Assembly (NCBI RefSeq): GCF_019703515.2
Contig: NC_059379.1
Coordinates: 26,378,880 to 26,442,879, forward strand
DNA length: 64,000 nt
Direction of reading: 5' to 3'
Source: Myxocyprinus asiaticus
Lineage: Eukaryota > Chordata > Actinopteri > Cypriniformes > Catostomidae
This document shows positions 1 through 12,399 of this stretch, piece after piece. Position 1 is the first letter of the stretch. Every line of letters starts with the position of its first letter. A program made the position numbers and the translations under genes. The notes beneath the pieces were generated by a model, which worked only from the letters and a program-made list of their open reading frames with translations, made no database searches and was not told the DNA's origin.

Positions 1-1569
1 TTGAAGAAGTTATACATAATGGGAATACATAACTCTTAGCTCACGAGACCGAAGTGACACTGACCTATACGCCAAATACATTTCTCAACATATACAGTTC
101 AGACTAAACACGTATAAGTGTTACATGTAGTTCAGAGATCTGATTAAAACATAAACAACCCTTTATTTCCAATCATAAATCAAACTATGAAAACAGATCC
201 CAGTTTACCTGACAGAAACCAATCAGATTTGTTCTTCTAGACCCAAACGGAGAGCTTGCTCTAGTTGCTCAATGTTATTTTCGATACCTGTTTTTGATAC
301 CAGATTGCTTTCTTTGAAAGCCTTGGTCATGGATTTGTATAAGTCAAAGTGCAAGTCTGCTTGGACTTATTGAGTTTTACTGTAGGTGTGGTTTTAAGAG
401 TAGCTTTCAAAGCCTAAGTACAGCTAATAACGGAGAGTTAGCACAAACCTGAGCTGATGCAGGGCTATGCCTGCTCTTGGGCTGAAATAATTCATGCATA
501 TTTCTTTCTCCCCCAATGTACTGGATCCAAGACAAAGCAAAGGCAAAGTCCATTGCCGAAAGCAAAACAGCTACAAAGACAAAAAATAATAACCCTGTGT
601 TTAACTTTGAGAAATCCGGATTCAATATGGACATCCCAACCTTTGTGATTGCACTCTTGTTGTGTTTTAGATTCCTCAAGAATTGTCTCCTGCCAGCTCA
701 AAGCAAATTTCACTCCCTCACACCAAATAAATGTTCCCCACATCTTTTCTTACTTGTGAGGCTTTGGCCTGAGGCCTTCCCTTGTCACTTTTGATTTGGG
801 ATTTGCCTTCTCCCAAGCAGCGTCAAATGAAATGCCAGTGCGGGTTGAGGAGGTGTGTTTAACCTCACTCTCCGTGTGGCCTTTACTGACAACTCCTCAC
901 TTTATTCAGCCCTCATTTTTCCCACCATCCAAAGAACAACAGCATTTAGAAAGGTAAAGTAAAACAAAATGCACGAGAAAGCTTTGGCATTCCTGATAAC
1001 TTTTTATTTAGGCTGATAAAACCAATGAATCATGCACAGCCGAGTTCGATTGAATTCCACTGAATTATCAATGATTGCGAGGAATATTAATATGCGAATG
1101 CAGGAACGTTTCTGAAGCCATGTTACTGACAAGGTTCTCAACAGAACTTTTCGTAAAATAATTTGTAACCCCAGAGACTGTTGAAAGGCCATAACACATT
1201 TTTGCATAGGTTTTCCAGCACATTCCAGAAAGGGGACATATTTTCGACTTTTTCACTCAGCAGATAAATGGTCTTAGAACACCATTTGAGAGTGTTTACC
1301 TGTGGATGTGGCCATCTTTCTGAGTCGGTGGCAGCAGGGACAGTAAGCAGAGGTGAGTCATTAAAGACTGGAAAGGTAACTGAGAACGATGGGCCTCAGA
1401 CAGATAACATCCAGCTGCTGTTACTGCTCCTGCCTCTGCTCGTCTTCCTCAGTCTGTCCTCAGCTTCTTTCTCTCACTCTGTACTCTACTGTTGTCCTAT
1501 ACCTCTATATCCCCATTTATACCTCTTATTAAGATGCATTTTGGGTGATCTCTTTAAAATGGGATGACA
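1..1569. other. Intergenic, no gene recognised
   Basis: AT-rich non-coding DNA. The open frames here are short, overlap on both strands and show no family motif or convincing splice-flanked exon. The block at 1268-1567 ends in a leucine-rich, pyrimidine-driven translation, not a believable protein. No RNA gene was recognised. Confidence 0.6.
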
Positions 1570-2097
1570 CTAAAAACAGGCATAAACGGGGTCCAAAACA
1601 TTTTGAGATTTGTTCACTACAACCCCATTCAGAGGACTCATAGTGTAAACACTCCAGTCTGATCTCACGATGTAATTGGAAACAGTAGGTTGACTTTTCT
1701 AAAATTGGTCTGTGCTTACCGAAATGCAAAAGACAGTGGCCAAAGCAGTAAGTGTTGTTGGGCATATGGGCATGTGTGCGGTCCATTTTCCAGGTGTAAT
1801 GTCCATGGAGGGGTGCAAAAAGTGAGTTGTGAAGAGAGATGTCTTGAGCTGTAGGCTTTAATACAGTGAAGAGGATTGCATATTTCATAAACTGTACCCC
1901 CCAGCTCAAACCCCAAACCTAAATCTAACCATCTGTGGAGTAAAAATTTAATGCTAGAGAGAAAAGTGCATCCTCCGAAATCCAAACCATGCTTGTCACT
2001 GATTATGCAATCATGATTACTTCAACACGGGATCAGAACCCAGGTCTCCCACACCGTTTATGCAAAGCGCTTCCGGTCGCACCATATGGGAAAGTAA
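1570..2097 (-). repeat. Interspersed repeat with tRNA-like segment (copy 1)
   Basis: Read on the minus strand, the end near 2030-2090 (ATGGTGCGACCGG, then GAGACCTGGGTTC) matches the segment at about 23670-23725 on the plus strand (ATGGCTCGACCGG, GAGACCTGGGTTC). The two blocks also share AAATGCAAAAGACAGTGGCC-like and GTAAGTGTTG-like stretches. The GGTTC segment resembles a pol III B box, which suggests a tRNA-related element. The boundaries are approximate and the family was not identified. Confidence 0.5.
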
Positions 2098-2218
2098 TTA
2101 TGCTGGAGCCGATTAAAAAATGTCTAATAGGCAGGGGTTAAATTGGGCCGGTACGGTCCGGCACATTTGACGACGACATCAACCGATTTTAGGATTCCCC
2201 CAACTCTGAAATCCCATT

Positions 2219-3516
2219 TTAAAGGTGCATTATGTAAAATTCAGAAACCCTTGTTATTAATGACACCTGTGGCCGTTAAGTGAACTGCAGCCAGCTACCT
2301 GTTGCTCATGCTCACGCTCGTGCACACACTCCATAGGGACGCGAGCATCAGCCAAAACAATGACGTAATGTACAAAGAGACAACGTGATTCACCGGCATC
2401 ATACTGACAGATGAGGTAGCATAATTAAAATTACACAGTTAAGATTGTTTTACTACAAACTTTGAGACTGTATATTATATTTGACTCTCCAGTGCTGGAA
2501 CAGGGCTGGTAAACAAAGTGTGGATATAGGTCTGACTATGCGAGACTGTAGGTTGAAGTACACTGACTGCATTTATACGATAGCCTATGTTGGCGTTAGC
2601 TAGCTAGCCAGCTTTATCAATAGCTGTTAGCTAAATCTGGTGGATGATGACAGTAGCTATTTATAAAATAGACTGTACATTATAAATATGTTGACACAAT
2701 TCAGTATTGATGTGAATCCGTCACAACTGTCATTTTTTTTTAAACAATTGTTTTATAATAGTAGAATGTATATATTTTCTGTATAACCAAGTCACGTTAC
2801 ACTGATGAATGGGTCTTTTTGCATTATCTTGAACATTGTCTAACATTCATTTCATGTGTTATTGTAGTTTATCTTGCTGAATAATTACAGATTAACATTG
2901 TTTATGACAGTTACTGTGCAGGCAAGATCAAGTTAGCTAAAATTACACAGATCAATCCTTATGGCACTATATTTCACATGCTTTGCAGTTATGTAAGCTT
3001 ACCTGTCCAATTAGAAGAACACCAATTCAGGGTCGGTTTTGATCCCCAAAACTGAATGAAGGTCCCTCCAGGAATCAAATGCCCTGCTGATGTTCACTCT
3101 AATTTTCGCTCGACTTCGATCACATTTCCGCTTAGCCAGATGGGATTCAGTAGATAAATGTTTTTTTTTTTTTTTTTTGGCTTACTCTGAGTTTGTGTAG
3201 AATTCGGTGTTGTGCTGGGAGCCGGACATTTGCTGGATTCCATCTCTAAGATAACGTTACCTAGTGTTGCAGTTTGTTGTCGCTGTTGAATAGTGGAAGA
3301 GAAGCTACTGTCTGAGGCAAGGCTCTCGGGAGCACGCATAAACGTCACATACTTTGGATTTTCCCGGCAAAAGTGACCTGCTCCCTTCACATGAAAATCA
3401 GTCTCCAACCTAGGAAGTCCGGGAAGGGGTCATTGTTTAAGTTGCATTATAAGCCGTTTACATATTGGCAAAAAAAGCGAATATTACATGAAAATTGTTA
3501 CATATTGCACCTTTAA
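2219..3516. mobile_element. Non-autonomous DNA transposon flanked by TTAA
   Basis: The left end reads TTAAAGGTGCATTATGTAA. The right end, TTACATATTGCACCTTTAA, is its near-exact inverse, so the block has terminal inverted repeats and TTAA at both borders. The inside is about 1.3 kb with no transposase; the small minus-strand frame at 3094-3408 has no recognisable motif. TTAA targets are typical of piggyBac- and Kolobok-type elements, but the superfamily cannot be assigned from this copy. Confidence 0.7.
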
Positions 3517-5163
3517 CCCCTACTGATAGTTAGTAGATGCAACTTGTCTGTGAATCAGCATAATGTGGCCAATCCTAGGGTACTGGCTCTCTCAGAAACA
3601 ACATGCCGACTTACTGTGTGATCATGTTGAACGCTCATCTTTTTGAATGTGTTCAAAGAACAGCAAAGCACCACCTATTTACCTGCACTGTTTTAAACTT
3701 TCTCAGTTATGTGTGGCTTTTAAAGGAAATAAACATCCAATCAGAAAATTTGAAAGTGTATATACATGCACAAATTCTTCAGTGCCATGGGGGCTTGTCA
3801 GAGGAGGCAAAATAGGCTGAGCCTTCTCAGAAATGTGTTCTAAAAGAACTTAACAACAAAAGTGATCAAATTATCACTTGTTTCAACCATTTTACCTACT
3901 AACGTGTATAACTTAGATGCCTTTAATTAAAATAATATATTATTTTTTTATTTTTGTTTCATGCAGGGTTAATCACTGTATGAGTCAGTATGAATACCAG
4001 AGTAGGCTGACGGCATAAAACCTCCTACTATTAGGAACAGTCCAATCACAATTTATATTCAAATGATGCAACATCATCTTCTTCCATTCAAAATTTTTCC
4101 AAAAAAGAAATTTTTTACAAAATGAGAAAAAAACACTGATATGTATATATAGAACTGGATCGCTGACGAAATGTTAAACTGCCAGCAGGAGGTGAAGCCA
4201 CCGTGTTCGAGCGGCCATCTTGGTATGCCAAAACTGCCAAAAAGTATCAATGACTGACAGAAGAAAACACCCCCATTTCACCATCTCCGACCTGCGGATA
4301 CGACAGTTGCATTTCACCCTCTAGTTACAATCATGTTTAATGTTTAATTGGCTCATCATGGATAATATTCGTTACGAGGGAGAAGATATACGTGGATCGT
4401 GATGTCAGAGCATCCATCTGCCCCGGAGTTCAGTCATCAATGCAGCACAACGATCACCAAAGGAAGCGGCAAAACTGTCAAATGTAAGTATGAAAATCTG
4501 TAATATTTGCTTTTTTGGGGGTGACAACATGTCCGTTTGCCTCGGAGGGTCCTTAAAAAAGTAAAACCGGAATTTTGTTATTTGCCTACAATGCCCGGGA
4601 TTTGCTTGTTTTCATACTGAAGTGCTCTCTGTAGTCATACATGGATACATGTAATAAATTACGTGTTTGTTTGCCATTTAAACCTAGTGTATCAGATTAA
4701 TTTGAACCAGCTATTTAGACCTTTTTTATTTAATTTACTAATTTATTTACCTATATGACATTGAGCTTGAAAATTGACTCTTTTTTTTTTCTTTTTTTTT
4801 CTTATGAATATTTTCTCAAATACTGAACCAATCCTCATAAATTATATATCGTTTGAAAACTTAAAGTCTCAAGAATCAAACTGTGCTGTCCATTTAAAAA
4901 AAAAAAAAAACTGATGAAATTACAAGTATAAACATTAGATGGCTGCAGAGAGCTACTTATTCGTCCCTGGTTGAAGAGAAGATGATTTCTAGATTTTGTC
5001 AAAAGTTCTGTATTTATATATATATTTAAACATTATCAAAGACTACTTTTGTCAGAGTTTAGCATTTGATTTGTTTGAGGTTACTTTTGTCAGTTTTTTT
5101 CATATCAGAAATGAGCAGAATAACAAGTAATAACCTAATTTATCCCTGGTTGTAACAAGATGA

Positions 5164-5196
<33 letters not shown>

Positions 5197-6969
5197 CAGC
5201 ATTGTAGATGTGTTATGGTCTCACCAATTCATTTTGGTGTGTGTATGTTCTGCATTGTGGCTGATTTATTGTTTTTTTTTTTTTTTTTTTATGGGGGGGT
5301 TGTGACAAATTAAAAAAAGTCTGGCCAGTTCAGTTTTGTGCATGTGTGTATGTTTGTGTGTGTGTTTGTGTTTTGCACTCTTGATGTTTGGTAGTCTCAC
5401 CCCTTCATGTCTGTGTGTGTTTTCTTTCTGCATTGTGGCTGTTTTTTAGATTTTATATAATAAATAATGAAAATTACTGGCTGTCACTTTTGACTGGGAA
5501 CAGTACAGGTATAACTTTTTTTTTTTTCTTCCACTTAGACTGATCGAATCAACAATTTTTTGTGTGTGTGTTCAGATATCAAATGGACGAAAAGTCACCA
5601 AGTCTTGTACCCATCAGATAAAGGAAACCAGTTTTATTGGAGAAACTAAATTGATTTTGGTCAAAAATGACCGAACAGTGCATGAGGGTTAAGTCAATAG
5701 GGACATTGGAATGTTTGGGCATAACAATATAGCGGCGCAGTGGCTTCACTGATATGACGTCATGAGCAATCCTGTTCTATTCACCTTATTCAGCCCCGCC
5801 CCTTATCCACACTCTGCTTTTCCGAATTTTGTCATCTAACTTGTTTGTATTGAAGCTACTGAGAAGAGTCGATCAAAATGTATTACGTGTGGGAGCACAG
5901 AAAGTATTTTTTACCAAGACTTGATGGTGTGAGTCTACAGCACCCCTTTATTACATGAAAATGCTCGTGAGATGTTTTTTTCTGTCACTCTAAATGTTTG
6001 TTTTTCTGAGACCCGCAGAGATAAATTGGACCTGGCAGATCACATTCGGACAGCTATGACACACTGCACTTTTTAATGATACAAGCGTTTAATTGTTATA
6101 TGTGTAATTCTGCTTAATTTTTAGGTTTCAACTTGTTAATAATTTGTGTTAAAATGTGTAGTTGACATGAAATTTCCAACAGTGACAGCTTGTATTATTA
6201 CACATGATCATACAATTAAAGAAAAATACATTTGTACTTTTTAAAATTAATTTCTCACCTTATATTTTTTAGAGGATTAAATAAAAAATAAAACATATAC
6301 TTACACATGTATGTGTGTGTGTGTGAATGAATATAGTGGCACCCCTTCCCCCATCCTGGTTTAACACTCAAACAATCTGCTCACCTTAACTATAACACGA
6401 ATGGTTGAATGACACATAAAGATGGCCAGAGGTGTCATACAGAGATATTTTTAATGACTTTGTATTGTCTCTAGGAGTCTCATGAGCACAGAAGAATATC
6501 AGTGCGTCCACAGCGTGAAGGTAGGACCTTGTGCATTTATGTTATTTTAAAATCTCCCCGCTCTGCTTCCAGTTGTTATGACCTCCCCTGAACACTTTAA
6601 AATACTCATGATAGCTTTTGGCAACTCTATAACCTGTAAATCCACTTCGCTAGCTAATTCCACTTTGACATCAACACCATAGAAATCTATATAGAACCGC
6701 TAGAACGGAAGTTCAGAGACAAAATTTTCAAGATGGATATGTACTAGTTTCTCTGGCACATAAGGTGAATATTATATATCAGTGGGAAAAACTGTGTACG
6801 GTCAAAAAAAAAAACGCATTTGTGAATGGAACTACATTCTTACGTGATGGATCAGAATCTGCTGTTGCTGGTTCAAACCAAATGATGCATCCAAGCCTCT
6901 CAAAAACATCACTTTAGAACTAGTATCACAGCTTGGGCTGTTTCTAACAAGTTATTGAAGAAACAAGGA
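3517..6969. other. AT-rich spacer without genes
   Basis: No exon or RNA gene recognised. It contains poly-A/T runs (about 4780-4800, 4895-4910, 5271-5290), a (TG)n tract at 5164-5195, and a TG-rich stretch of diverged ~150-bp repeats between about 5160 and 5450 (recurring 'CATTGTGGCTG' and 'TCACC..TTCAT' phrases). Confidence 0.55.
5164..5195. repeat. (TG)n microsatellite
   Basis: Uninterrupted GT/TG dinucleotides for about 32 bp. Confidence 0.9.
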
Positions 6970-7262
6970 TGCGTGTGTGGGTTTGGGTGGTTTACGAGGA
7001 CTTTTTTTAGGTTACAAACTGGTAATTACAAGGGTATTATGCTATAAATGTGGTTTATGAGGACATTTCTAGTGTTCCCATAATTCAAATCGCTTAAAAA
7101 AACATACTAAACTTGAAAATGTAAAAATACAGAAAGTTTTTTGTGAGGATTAGGTTTAGGGGTAGGGTTAGGGGATATAATCTATAGTTCGTACAGTATA
7201 AAAATCTTTATGTCTATGGAGAGTCCTCATAAGGATAGCCGCACCAATATGTGTGTGTGTGT
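6970..7262. repeat. Fish interspersed repeat ('cctcataaggatag' type)
   Basis: Contains the phrases TTTATGAGGACATTTCTAG, TTAGGTTTAGGGGTAGGG and GTCCTCATAAGGATAG. I recognise this arrangement from widely dispersed teleost repeats; it ends in a short TG run. The boundaries are approximate. Confidence 0.45.
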
Positions 7263-7950
7263 TTGTTAGTGTGTTAGTCAGCTTTCTGAAGATAATGTCA
7301 TTTTTGTCAAATGCATCCTATTTTCTCTGTGGAAAAATAGCCGTCCAAGCGGGGGTATTCCTCCCTATTTTGCAGTAAATATTTTGCAGCAAGAGTCATT
7401 CACTATAGAAACTGTAATGTCCTCTGCCATTTTGAACAGTATTTTCTCTCTAATGTGGAAACTCCAGTAAGAGGTAAGCACCTTGAGTTTGAGTAATTAA
7501 TCATTGTTGTGTTGCTCAGCTGTGATGAGCCTTAATGCTGAAGTTGCTGAAGTTTAAATGCTGAAGTTTAAATCTATTTCCCAGCTTTAGTAGTGTTGTA
7601 GTAATCTGAGAAATCACGGAGTGCCGATGAATGAAAATACTACTGACTGACTGTGAAGCACATTAACTCAGCTGACTCATTTACACACAAAAATTGTCTT
7701 TTGCTGCCACCTGCTGCCTAAAATATGCCATGTCACAAAAATAAATGTAAAGAGACACATTAAGCTTTACACTGCTACACTTTTTTACACTTTCTTACAT
7801 CTACACTGCTCTTACACTTTAGTTTAGAACGTCTCGAGCACAAGCGGAGTGACACACAGTGTAGCGTCTGAGTGCTGATGTTCTGAGACATCATACTCAT
7901 GGAACAACAGATTCTCGTCTCTCGTTCAATCAGATTCTAGGAACTAACTG

Positions 7951-7955
7951 ATGTA

Positions 7956-8030
<75 letters not shown>
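7951..8030. repeat. (TG)n(TA)n compound microsatellite
   Basis: GTGTGTGTGTGTGT followed by about 60 bp of alternating TA. It lies immediately before a TIR element, in keeping with TA-target insertion. Confidence 0.92.
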
Positions 8031-8035
<5 letters not shown>

Positions 8036-8041
8036 CACACA

Positions 8042-8567
8042 CACTACCAGTCAAAAGTTTTGAAACACACTCATTCTTTATATATTTTTTTTTTTTCTTC
8101 ACATTTAGAATAATAGTAAAGTCATCAAAACTATGGAATAACATAAATGGAACTATGGGAATTATGTTGTGACTAAAAATCCCAAATAAATAAAAACTGT
8201 GTTATATTTTAGCATCTTCAAAGTAGTCACCCTTTGCCTAAAATTTGCAGACATGTACTCTTGACATTTTCTCAACCATCTTCTTGAGGTATCACCCTGG
8301 GATGCTTTTTAAACAGTATTGAAGGAGTTCCCATCTATGTTGGGCACTTATTGGCTGCTTTTCTTTATTATTTTGTCCAATTTCAAAAACTTTTTTTTTT
8401 TAATTACATTTTAGTTTTATAATGAAATAAATTAATATGGTGGCACAATGATATTTTTTTCTACAAAACTAATTTCAAACATTTAAGCATACGCCTTCAG
8501 ATCAAAAGATTTTTAAGATCATGAGAAACATTTCAGTCAAGTGTTTCAAAAGTTTTGACCGGTAGTG
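8042..8567. mobile_element. MITE, family A copy 1 (Tc1/mariner-like TIR)
   Basis: Begins CACTACCAGTCAAAAGTTTT and ends AAAAGTTTTGACCGGTAGTG, an inverted pair. The interior is AT-rich with no open frame of note and carries the phrases 'GGGAATTATGTTGTGAC' and 'CTTGACATTTTCTCAACCA'. The same interior recurs at 10314-10747 and 35097-35624. TA dinucleotides surround both ends. It is a non-autonomous element, probably mobilised by a Tc1/mariner transposase. Confidence 0.75.
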
Positions 8568-8575
8568 TATATATA

Positions 8576-9800
8576 CACTGGCAGCCAAAAGTTTGGAATA
8601 ATGTACAGATTTAGCTGTTTCTGAAGGAAATTGGTACTTTAATTCACCAAAGTGGCATTCAACTGATCACAAAGTGTAGTCAGGACATTACTGATGTAAA
8701 AAACAGCACCATCACTATTTGAACAAAGTCATTTTTGATCAAATCTAGACAGGCCCCATTTCCAGCAGCCATCACTCCAACACCTTATCCTTGAGTAATC
8801 ATGCTAAATTGCTAATTTGGTACTAGAAAATCACTTGCCATTATATCAAACACAGTTGAAAGCTATTTGGTTCATTACATTGTCTTTGTGTTTGTTTTTT
8901 AAATGCCACAATATGCAATAGACTGGCATGTCTTAAGGTCAATATTAGGTCAAAAATGGTAAAAAAAAAAGAAAAAAAAAGAAAGAAACAGTTTTCTCTA
9001 GAAACTCATCAGTCAATCATTGTTTTGAGGAATGAAGGCTGTACAATGCTTGAAATTGCCAAAAAAAAAAAAAAAAAAAAAATGAAGATTTCATACAAAG
9101 GTGTACAGTCTTCAAAGCCAAAGGACAACTGGCTCGAACAAAGACAGAAAGAGATGTGGAAGGCCAGATGTACAACTAAACCAGAAGATAAGAACATCAG
9201 AGTCTCTAGTTTGAGAAATAGATACCTCACATGTCTTCAGCTGACAGCTTCATTGAATTCTACCCGCTCAACACCAGTTTCATGTACAACAGTAAAGAGA
9301 AGACTCAGGGGTGCAGGCCTTATGAGAAGAATTGCAAAGAAAAAGCCACATTTGAAACAGAAAAACAAAAAGAAAAGGTTAGAGTGGGCAAAGAAACACA
9401 GACATTGGACAACAGATAATTGGAAAAGAGTGTTATGGATCTTAACCCCATTGAGCTTTTGTGGGATCAGCTAGACTGTAAGGTGCGTGAGAAGTGCCCA
9501 ACAAGACAGCCACATCTATGGCAAGTGCTACAGGAAGCGTGGGGTGAAATGTCATCTGAGTATCTGGACAAACTGACAGCTAGAATGCCAAGGATCTGCA
9601 AAGCTGTCATTACTGCACATGGAGGATTTTTTGATGAGAATACTTTGAAATTGTTTTCAAATTGTAAAAGTAATTTTTCACGGTATTAATGCCTGACTAT
9701 ACATTGTGATCAGTTTAATGCCACTTTGGTGAATAAAAGTACCAATTTCTTTCCATAAGAGCAAAATCTGTACATTATTCCAAACTTTTGGCCACCAGTG
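8576..9800 (+). mobile_element. Defective Tc1/mariner element
   Basis: Terminal inverted repeats: the left end CACTGGCAGCCAAAAGTTTG and, on the other strand, the right end CACTGGTGGCCAAAAGTTTG. About 1.2 kb long, shorter than an autonomous Tc1, and carrying a broken transposase at 8956-9689. The right TIR abuts a SINE insertion whose target-site duplication uses the end of this element. Confidence 0.8.
8956..9689 (+). pseudogene. Tc1-like transposase remnant, catalytic core deleted
   Basis: The N-terminal part has a lysine-rich start, the phrase 'EGCTMLEIAKK' typical of the helix-turn-helix region, and 'NWKRVLW', which normally lies just before the first catalytic Asp. The sequence then jumps, with a frame change near 9435, to 'DLNPIELLWDQ', the segment carrying the third catalytic residue of the DDE triad. 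The first two Asp residues and everything between are gone. Two poly-A runs (about 8959-8990 and 9061-9082) add unreliable Lys tracts. The product cannot be catalytic. Confidence 0.8.
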
Positions 9801-10277
9801 TGTTTTTTTTGTTTGTTTGTTTTGTTTTTGTTTTGTTTTTTTTGTTTTTTTCCTTTTTCTCCCAATTTGGAATGCCCAATTCCCAATGTGCTTTTAAGTC
9901 CTCGTGGTTGCATAGTGATTCGCCTCAGTCCGGGTGGCGGAGGATGAATCCCAGTTGCCTCCGCATCTGAGATCGTCAACCCGCGCATCTTATCACGTGG
10001 CTTGTTGAGCGCGTTGCCACGGAGATATAGCGCGTGTGGAGGCTTCACGCCATCCACTGCGGCAACCACGCTCAACTCACCACGCGCCCAACCGAGAACG
10101 AACCGCATTATAGCGATCACGAGGAGGTTACCCCATGTGACTCTACCCTCCCTAGCAACCGGGCCAATTTGGTTGCTTAGGAGACCTGGCTGGAGTCACT
10201 CAGCACGCCCTGGGATTCGAACTAGTGAACTCCAGGGGTGGTAGCCAGCGTCTTTACCACTGAGCTTCCCAGGCCCC
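9801..10277 (-). mobile_element. tRNA-derived SINE (copy 1)
   Basis: On the minus strand the head reads AGCTCAGTGGTAAAGACG (A-box-like) and then GTTCGAATCCC (B box) about 35 nt later, followed by a ~300-nt body ending in AAATTGGGAGAAAAAGG and a poly-A tail (the poly-T at 9801-9853). Copies of the same SINE lie at 43756-44193 and 56357-56765. It is bounded by a direct repeat, CACCAGTGTGTTTTTTTT, at 9793-9810 and about 10279-10296, the expected target-site duplication. Confidence 0.85.
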
Positions 10278-10313
10278 CCACCAGTGTGTTTTTTTTTGTT
10301 TTGTTTTTTTTTT

Positions 10314-10747
10314 GAATAACATACATTTAACTATGGGAATTATGTTGTGACTAAACAAAATCCCAAATAAATAAAAACTGTGTTATATTTTAGCATCTTC
10401 AAAGTAGTCACCCTTTGTCTAGAATTTGCAGACATGTACTCTTGACATTTTCTCAACCATCTTCTTGAGGTATCACCCTGGGATGCTTTTTAAACAGTAT
10501 TGAAGGAGTTCCCATATATGTTGGGCACTTATTGGCTGCTTTTCTTTATTATTTGGTCCAAGTCATCAATCTCAAAAATTATTTTTATTTTTTTATTTTT
10601 TATAATTAAATAAATTAATATGGAGGCACAATTATATTTTTTTTCTACAAAACTAATTTCAAACATTTAAGCATACGCCTGTCAAAAGATTTTTAAGATC
10701 ATGAGAAACATTTCAGTCAAGTGTTTCAAAAGTTTTGACCAGTAGTG
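10314..10747. mobile_element. MITE, family A copy 2, left end missing
   Basis: Nearly identical to positions 8136-8567, but it starts abruptly just after the SINE target-site duplication, so about 95 bp of the left end is missing. The right end AAAAGTTTTGACCAGTAGTG is intact. It runs into a (TA)n tract. Confidence 0.75.
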
Positions 10748-10749
10748 TG

Positions 10750-10759
10750 TGTGTATATA

Positions 10760-10828
<69 letters not shown>
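10750..10828. repeat. (TA)n microsatellite
   Basis: Long alternating TA run at the insertion site of the next element. The same element is flanked by (TA)n on its other side (12403-12446). Confidence 0.9.
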
Positions 10829-10831
<3 letters not shown>

Positions 10832-12399
10832 GTGCATCTCAATAAATTAGAATGTCGTGGAAAAGTTCATTTATTTCAGTAATTCAACTCAAATTGTGAA
10901 ACTCGTGTATTACATAAATTCAGTGCACACAGACTGAAGTAGTTTAAGTCTTTGGTTCTTTTAATTGTGATGATTTTGGCTCACATTTAACAAAAACCCA
11001 CCAATTCACTATCTCAAAAAATTAGAATATGGTGACATGCCAATCAGCTAATCAACTCAAAACACCTGCAAAGGTTTCCTGAGCCTTCAAAATGGTCTCT
11101 CAGTTTGGTTCACTAGGCTACACAATCATGGGGAAGACTGCTGATCTGACAGTTGTCCAGAAGACAATCATTGACACCCTTCACAAGGAGGGTAAGCCAC
11201 AAACATTCATTGCCAAAGAAGCTGGCTGTTCACAGAGTGCTGTATCCAAGCATGTAAACAGAAAGTTGAGTGGAAGGAAAAAGTGTGGAAGAAAAAGATG
11301 CACAACCAACCGAGAGAACCGCAGCCTTATGAGGATTGTCAAGCAAAATCGATTCAAGAATTTGGGTGAACTTCACAAGGAATGGACTGAGGCTGGGGTC
11401 AAGGCATCAACCACACACAGACATGTCAAGGAATTTGGCTACAGTTGTCGTATTCCTCTTGTTAAGCCACTCCTGAACCACAGACAACATCAGTGGCATC
11501 TTACCTGGGCTAAGGAGAAGAAAAACTGGACTGTTGCCCAGTGTTCCAAAGTCCTCTTTTCAGATGAGAGCAAGTTTTGTATTTCATTTGGAAACCAAGG
11601 TCCTAGAGTCTGGAGGAAGGGTGGAGAAGCTCATAGCCCAAGTTGCTTGAAGTCCAGTGTTAAGTTTCCACAGTCTGTGATGATTTGGGGTGCAATGTCA
11701 TCTGCTGGTGTTGGTCCATTGTGTTTTTTGAAAATCAAAGTCACTGCACCCGTTTACCAAGAAATTTTGGAGCACTTCATGCTTCCTTCTGCTGACCAGC
11801 TTTTTAAAGATGCTGATTTCATTTTCCAGCAGGATTTGGCACCTGCCCACACTGCCAAAAGCACCAAAAGTTGGTTAAATGACCATGGTGTTGGTGTGCT
11901 TGACTGGCCAGCAAACTCACCAGACCTGAACCCCATAGAGAAATGGGGTATTGTCAAGAGGAAAATGAGAAACAAGAGACCAAAAAATTCAGATGAGCTG
12001 AAGGCCACTGTCAAAGAAACCTGGGCTTCCATACCACCTCAGCAGTGCCACAAACTGATCACCTCCATGCCATGCCGAATTGAGGCAGTAATTAAAGCAA
12101 AAGGAGCCCCTACCAAGTATTGAGTACATATACAGTAAATTAACATACTTTCCAGAAGGCCAACAATTCACAAAAAATGTTTTTTTTATTGGTTTTATGA
12201 TGTATTCTAATTTTTTGAGATAGTGAATTGGTGGGTTTTTGTTAAATGTGAGCAAAATCATCACAATTAAAAGAACCAAAGACTTAAACTACTTCAGTCT
12301 GTGTGCATTGGATTTATTTAATACACGAGTTTCACAATTTGAGTTGAATTACTGAAATAAATGAACTTTTCCACGACATTCTAATTTATTGAGATGCAC

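Noticed and set aside
1268..1567. 99-codon frame with a leucine-rich, signal-peptide-like core
   Set aside because: The hydrophobic part comes from a pyrimidine-rich stretch, and there is no splice partner, homology or conserved motif.
7140..7180. Telomere-like TTAGGG words (also 23818-23845, 38158-38190)
   Set aside because: Only a few degenerate units within dispersed repeats; no evidence of an interstitial telomere array.
7944..8172. Tyr/Ile- and His/Thr-rich frames on both strands
   Set aside because: Translation of the (TG)n(TA)n microsatellite.
9710..10244. Open frames of 80 and 136 codons on opposite strands
   Set aside because: Both lie within the tRNA-derived SINE, which is GC-rich and stop-poor but non-coding.
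9940..10277. Possible functional tRNA gene
   Set aside because: A and B boxes are present, but the sequence cannot form a full cloverleaf and continues into a ~400-nt repeated body; it is a SINE head.
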